DNA from: Ruminococcus sp. CAG:382
Lineage (GTDB): Bacteria > Bacillota > Clostridia > Oscillospirales > CAG-382
NCBI GenBank assembly: GCA_000433115.1
Contig: FR892241.1
Location: forward strand, 33,710 to 42,968
Direction of reading: 5' to 3'
Length of the DNA stretch: 9,259 bases
Positions 6,305 through 9,259 of the stretch are shown one piece after another. The notes under the pieces were generated by a model. That model did not search any database. It was not told the origin of the DNA and saw nothing but the letters and a program-made list of their open reading frames with translations. The position numbers and the translations under genes are program-made. Positions within the stretch are counted from its first letter, which is position 1; each line of letters begins with the position of its first letter.

Positions 6305-6355
6305 CGGAAGCAGAAATGCTTCCGTTGCCGGAGGATTTGACGCAATCCTCCGGCA
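6305..6355. repeat. Two tandem GC-rich hairpins, REP-like
   Basis: The first hairpin pairs CGGAAGC (6305-6311) with GCTTCCG (6318-6324). The second pairs the 12 bases at 6326-6337 with 6344-6355 perfectly, around a TGACGC loop. They are one base apart. Neither has a U-tract on either strand, so they are poor terminators. The paired layout in AT-rich intergenic DNA recalls REP/BIME elements, though copies elsewhere in the genome cannot be seen from here. Confidence 0.5.
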
Positions 6356-6421
6356 TCTCCTCTGACAACCACCTTTCTTCATTATATATTTCTCCATACA
6401 TTTCTCCTGCCTCACTTGAAG

Positions 6422-6455
6422 CAAAAAAGTCACGGAACCGACCGTGACTTTTTTG
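6422..6455. terminator. Bidirectional intrinsic terminator after the M23 peptidase gene
   Basis: Fourteen perfect pairs (6422-6435 with 6442-6455) surround the loop AACCGA. The stem contains AAAAAAGTCACGG and its complement, so each strand ends in six T. It lies 16 bases beyond the peptidase stop codon. Confidence 0.92.
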
Positions 6456-6471
6456 TCTGTATATATTATCT

Positions 6472-7569
6472 TTATCTCAGATACGAAGAATAATCAATGA
6501 TATAATATTTGGGGTCAACGCGGTAATAATCGCCGTTTTTATCCGGCAGCCTCACCTCGAAATGAACATGAGGACCTTCAACCTTACCGGTATTCCCTAT
6601 ATTACCGATTTTTTCGCCTTGTCTGACCTCGTCGCCCTTGTTTACTGTTATCTTACTCATATGAGCGTAATAAGTGCGTATTCCGTTGGGGTGCTCAATA
6701 ACGACGAGCTTGCCGAAATCGCCGTGATTTCCGGCTTCGACGACAACACCGTCGCCTGCCGCAACAATCGTTTCGCCGTAACAGTTTATACCGGCAATCT
6801 TACCCGCGACATCAAGACCGCCGTGGAACACACCGCCAAGCAGATATCTTCTTCCGTATTCGGAAGAAATACCGCCGTTGTAAGGCATTATGAACATCGA
6901 AAGAGATGTCAGCGTTCTGTCGGACGCAAGCTTGACGCCACGTTCGACAACCGTATCGACCGCAGGTGTTACGACATCGCTCGAAACGATCTGCGTGTCA
7001 TAAATTTTACCGTCATTGTAATAAAGCCGGTAAACCTCACTGACTTCTCCGTCCTTTCCGGGAACAACGACCTTTTCGCTGCCCTCTGTCAGGTCTGTAT
7101 TATCACGGTATACAGTCTCGGATTCAAGCACCGATGTGATGCTTTTAGTCACGACACCGCAGACGGATAGCCCCGATGCCCTCACTGCCGAAGCAATGTC
7201 ATCCGTGAAATCGGACACGGAAAATTCACCGTTTTTGTATTCCACGCAACTTATAATGCTGTAATCCTCGGCGTCCTTGTTTTCTTTAACCGAAAGTTCT
7301 GTTGCAGCCTTGTCCACTGCCGCTTCAAGCTCATATGAGCTTTCCGAAACAGCGACAATTGTGCCGTCTATATAAAGGGCACAACCTGTTTTTTCGGTTG
7401 TTTCATATATGGGCGGATAACCGTCACCTGCCGGGTACATCGTTATCGCAGAAGCATCGCGCTTCAGAGCGGCTGGCATTGTCGCGGCAGTTACTGCGAC
7501 CGCAAGCGCCGTCACACCGACCAGAAGCGGTCCATGCTCGGAGAAAAACCGACGTAAATCAAAATTCAT
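6472..7569 (-). CDS. Membrane-anchored G5 and M23 peptidoglycan peptidase
   Basis: Probable cell-wall endopeptidase that cuts peptide cross-links outside the membrane. The 365 residues run: short cytoplasmic N-terminus, one membrane segment (about 14-34), a region of about 110 residues without a clear name, a G5 domain (about 150-212) likely to bind wall glycan, and an M23 (LytM-type) domain (about 228-345). The metal ligands His249 and Asp253 (FHGGLDVAG) and His336 (GPHVHFEV), with His303 (YYAHM) and His334, are all present, so the enzyme should be active. I chose the ATG at 7569-7567. An AGAGG lies about 7 bases upstream, and the promoter at 7588-7616 starts transcription near 7581, which rules out the upstream in-frame ATG at 7647 and makes the one at 7584 unlikely. 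The leader is only about 12 bases. The gene is monocistronic, diverges from ilvE and ends at a strong terminator. Its exact substrate cannot be read from sequence. Confidence 0.94.
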   Translation of the reverse strand: MNFDLRRFFSEHGPLLVGVTALAVAVTAATMPAALKRDASAITMYPAGDGYPPIYETTEKTGCALYIDGTIVAVSESSYELEAAVDKAATELSVKENKDAEDYSIISCVEYKNGEFSVSDFTDDIASAVRASGLSVCGVVTKSITSVLESETVYRDNTDLTEGSEKVVVPGKDGEVSEVYRLYYNDGKIYDTQIVSSDVVTPAVDTVVERGVKLASDRTLTSLSMFIMPYNGGISSEYGRRYLLGGVFHGGLDVAGKIAGINCYGETIVAAGDGVVVEAGNHGDFGKLVVIEHPNGIRTYYAHMSKITVNKGDEVRQGEKIGNIGNTGKVEGPHVHFEVRLPDKNGDYYRVDPKYYIIDYSSYLR

Positions 7570-7587
7570 ATGTACACCTCTCATGAC

Positions 7588-7616
7588 ATTATAACTCAAA
7601 CGCAAGAAAAATGCAA
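7588..7616 (-). promoter_or_regulatory. Promoter of the M23 peptidase gene
   Basis: On the minus strand TTGCAT (7616-7611), a 17-base spacer and a perfect TATAAT (7593-7588) place the start near 7581, just ahead of the ribosome site. This position fixes the downstream ATG at 7569 as the start codon. Confidence 0.85.
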
Positions 7617-7675
7617 GTCTTTTTTTGATATTTCGCCAATATTTCATGTGCCGGATTATTTTTAACGAGAGCCCA

Positions 7676-7704
7676 TTGATTTTTCACATTTATAGGTATA
7701 TAAT
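7676..7704 (+). promoter_or_regulatory. Promoter of ilvE
   Basis: TTGATT (7676-7681), a 17-base spacer and a perfect TATAAT (7699-7704) place the start near 7711, giving a leader of about 43 bases. An inverted repeat, TTTGACG (7709-7715) with CGTCAAA (7732-7738), covers most of that leader and ends beside the ribosome site (AAGGAAG, 7739-7745). Confidence 0.85.
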
Positions 7705-7753
7705 AAAATTTGACGACGAATATTTATACTGCGTCAAAAAGGAAGTCAATGCA

Positions 7754-8818
7754 ATGGAAATCACAAAAATCAGAACAAAAACGCCGAAACAGAAACCCGA
7801 TTATTCAAAGCTCGGCTTCGGTAAATATTTCACAGATCATATGTTCATGTGCAACTATACCGAGGGACAGGGCTGGCACGATGCCCGCATCGTACCCTTT
7901 CAGGATATAACCCTTTCCCCTGCCGCAATGGTATTCCATTACGCTCAGGAAATGTTCGAGGGCATGAAGGCATACAAGACCGCAGACGGACGGATTCTTC
8001 TGTTCAGACCCAACAAGAATATCGAACGTATGAACAATACGAACGCACGCCTCTGCATCCCGCAACTCGATCCCGATTTCGTTCTCAAAGCAATAAAAGA
8101 AACCGTTGAGTTCGACAAGGACTGGATCCCATCCGAAAAGGGCACTTCGCTGTACATCCGTCCGTTCATCATCGCAACCGACGCAATGCTCGGCGTCCAT
8201 GCTTCGAAGACATACCTCTTCTGCATCATCCTTTCACCTGTCGCTTCTTATTACGCCGCAGGTCTCAACCCCGTAAAAATCGCCGTTGAGGACGAATATG
8301 TCAGAGCCGTCAAGGGCGGCACCGGCTTCGCAAAGGTCGGCGGCAACTACGCCTCCTCCCTTATCGGTCAGCAGAAGGCTGAAAAGAACGGCTATGCGCA
8401 GGTTCTCTGGCTTGACGGCATAGAGCACAAATATGTTGACGAAGTCGGCGCAATGAACGTCTTCTTCGTGATCGACGGCGAAGTTATCACCCCCAAGCTC
8501 GAAGGCAACATCCTCCCCGGCGTGACAAGAGCCTCCGTCATTGATCTGCTCAAATCCAAGGGCTATAAGGTGACGGAACGCCGTATCGCAATCGCCGAAG
8601 TATGGGACGCATATAACGCAGGCAAGCTGGACGAAATGTTCGGAACCGGCACTGCCGCTGTCATCTCACCCGTCGGTCATCTCGACTGGCATGACAAGAA
8701 AATGACCATCAACAATAATGAGATCGGCAAGATATCACAGATGCTTTACGATGAGCTTACCGGCATTCAGTGGGGCGACAAGCCCGATACCTTCGGCTGG
8801 ACCGTCGAAGTAAAATAA
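7754..8818 (+). CDS. ilvE: Branched-chain amino acid aminotransferase
   Basis: Transfers the amino group between glutamate and the keto acids of leucine, isoleucine and valine; a cytoplasmic, PLP-dependent fold-type IV enzyme. The length of 354 residues is typical of the longer BCAT group (TIGR01123 type). Lys194 in FAKVGGNYA is the expected Schiff-base lysine, Glu230 in DEVGAMN is the conserved residue near the pyridine ring, and YIRPF (134-138), EMFEGMKAY (66-74) and FGTGTAAV (296-303) are family blocks. The ATG at 7754 follows AAGGAAG by 8 bases; the frame is open back to 7625, but the promoter at 7676-7704 lies inside that extension. The next gene starts 9 bases after the stop, so the two are probably co-transcribed. 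Its product 2-oxoglutarate, and the glutamate it uses, link it to the gltA-acn-icd operon. Confidence 0.97.
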   Translation: MEITKIRTKTPKQKPDYSKLGFGKYFTDHMFMCNYTEGQGWHDARIVPFQDITLSPAAMVFHYAQEMFEGMKAYKTADGRILLFRPNKNIERMNNTNARLCIPQLDPDFVLKAIKETVEFDKDWIPSEKGTSLYIRPFIIATDAMLGVHASKTYLFCIILSPVASYYAAGLNPVKIAVEDEYVRAVKGGTGFAKVGGNYASSLIGQQKAEKNGYAQVLWLDGIEHKYVDEVGAMNVFFVIDGEVITPKLEGNILPGVTRASVIDLLKSKGYKVTERRIAIAEVWDAYNAGKLDEMFGTGTAAVISPVGHLDWHDKKMTINNNEIGKISQMLYDELTGIQWGDKPDTFGWTVEVK

Positions 8819-8827
8819 CGAAAAATC

Positions 8828-9259
8828 ATGGATAACAACGCAGTCAACGTTACGCCCAAAGAACCGAAAAAGCCGTTCATACAGCGCCTTCGTGAAAGCG
8901 GTTGCTTTTCACCGTTCTACGTCACGGTAATGCTGCTTTTCGCTCTGTCGCTCGTGCTTTATGTCCTTTCCCGCTTCATAACGCCTCTTGCGGAGTTTCT
9001 GTCCCGTTATCCCGCGCACGGCATACGCTTCATAATGGCAAAGCTCACGACGTGGATTCCGTTCTCCGTCGCGGAATGTATCATAATACTTCTCCCGCTG
9101 CTGTTTGTCGCCTATATGGTCTATGCCGTGCGTTTCATAAAACACAATACCGACGGCTTCGGCTCAAAGGTATTGATGCCGCTTGTTTCAATAATACTGA
9201 TTATCGGCATACTGTTTTTCTCAATGTTCGCCCCCTGCTATTTCCGCAATCCTCTTTCA
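8828..9259 (+). CDS. Membrane protein, probably DUF3810 family, C-terminus outside window (partial)
   Basis: The first 144 residues of a multi-pass membrane protein; the frame is open at the right edge. A short charged N-terminus (MDNNAVNVTPKEPKK) precedes hydrophobic segments at about 29-51, 80-104 and 115-137. The stretch WIPFSVAEC (76-84) before the second segment resembles the PFSxxE region of DUF3810 proteins, which in full-length members, as I recall, are followed by a metalloprotease-like HExxH part; that part would lie beyond the window. The start ATG is 9 bases after the ilvE stop and has no good ribosome site, so translation may depend on coupling to ilvE. The family name rests on memory of the motif and is the least certain assignment among the genes. 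No link with branched-chain amino acids is evident beyond co-transcription. Confidence 0.72.
   Translation, partial: MDNNAVNVTPKEPKKPFIQRLRESGCFSPFYVTVMLLFALSLVLYVLSRFITPLAEFLSRYPAHGIRFIMAKLTTWIPFSVAECIIILLPLLFVAYMVYAVRFIKHNTDGFGSKVLMPLVSIILIIGILFFSMFAPCYFRNPLS

Larger units (their letters stand above)
5841..6471. other. Gene-free region between gltA and the M23 peptidase gene
   Basis: This 631-base stretch holds the gltA promoter (5871-5899), a possible opposing promoter (5952-5980), inverted repeats at 6106-6125, 6205-6222, 6231-6247, 6305-6324 and 6326-6355, and the terminator of the peptidase gene (6422-6455). The 100-codon frame at 6063-6365 has no ribosome site and an Arg/His-rich, non-protein-like translation. 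A 33-codon frame on the minus strand (6397-6296) has a well-spaced AGGAG but no promoter of its own. Confidence 0.65.

Noticed and set aside
6063..6365. A 100-codon plus-strand frame in the gltA-M23 gap
   Set aside because: It has no ribosome site, an Arg/His-rich composition, and ends inside the GC-rich hairpin region.
6243..6401. A 52-codon minus-strand frame starting at ATG 6401
   Set aside because: Its AGGAG is only two bases from the ATG, too close for efficient initiation. The overlapping ATG at 6397 is better spaced, and that frame is reported instead as a tentative finding.
6562..7170. A 202-codon plus-strand frame opposite the M23 peptidase gene
   Set aside because: It is codon-aligned antisense to a gene with intact catalytic motifs; open because of codon bias.

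Overview
The window reads like chromosome of an uncultured or gut-type member of the Firmicutes, class Clostridia. This is an inference. It rests on strong AGGAGG-type ribosome sites, canonical sigma-A promoters with exact 17-base spacers, a DUF3810-like membrane protein, a lipoprotein with a Gram-positive-style lipobox, and a short gltA-acn-icd operon of the sort anaerobes use to make 2-oxoglutarate. I see no mobile element, CRISPR array, tRNA or rRNA.

Layout. 1-805 (minus): 5' part of a surface lipoprotein made of seven copies of a 25-residue module joined by collagen-like Gly-X-Y triplets; it runs off the left edge. 806-1343: gene-free, with an outward plus-strand promoter, a pair of matching 12-base palindromic boxes and two large terminator hairpins. 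1344-5840 (minus): a tight three-gene operon, citrate synthase, aconitase and NADP-isocitrate dehydrogenase, in pathway order, with overlapping stops and starts and one strong promoter at 5871-5899. 5841-6471: gene-free, holding that promoter, a possible opposing promoter, a string of perfect inverted repeats and the terminator of the next gene. 6472-7569 (minus): membrane-anchored G5/M23 peptidoglycan peptidase. 7570-7753: divergent promoter region. 7754-8818 (plus): branched-chain aminotransferase. 8828-9259 (plus): start of a membrane protein, probably DUF3810, cut by the right edge.

How the genes fit together. The operon converts acetyl-CoA and oxaloacetate to 2-oxoglutarate with production of NADPH, the oxidative arm that feeds glutamate synthesis. 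The nearby aminotransferase uses the glutamate/2-oxoglutarate pair to make branched-chain amino acids, so the central part of the window is amino-acid metabolism. The flanking genes concern the cell envelope.

I found no clear case for a wholly new system. The best leads are the modular collagen-like lipoprotein with its exact triplet-register linkers, an orphan promoter at 984-1012 that may drive a small RNA, and the cluster of inverted repeats at 6106-6355.
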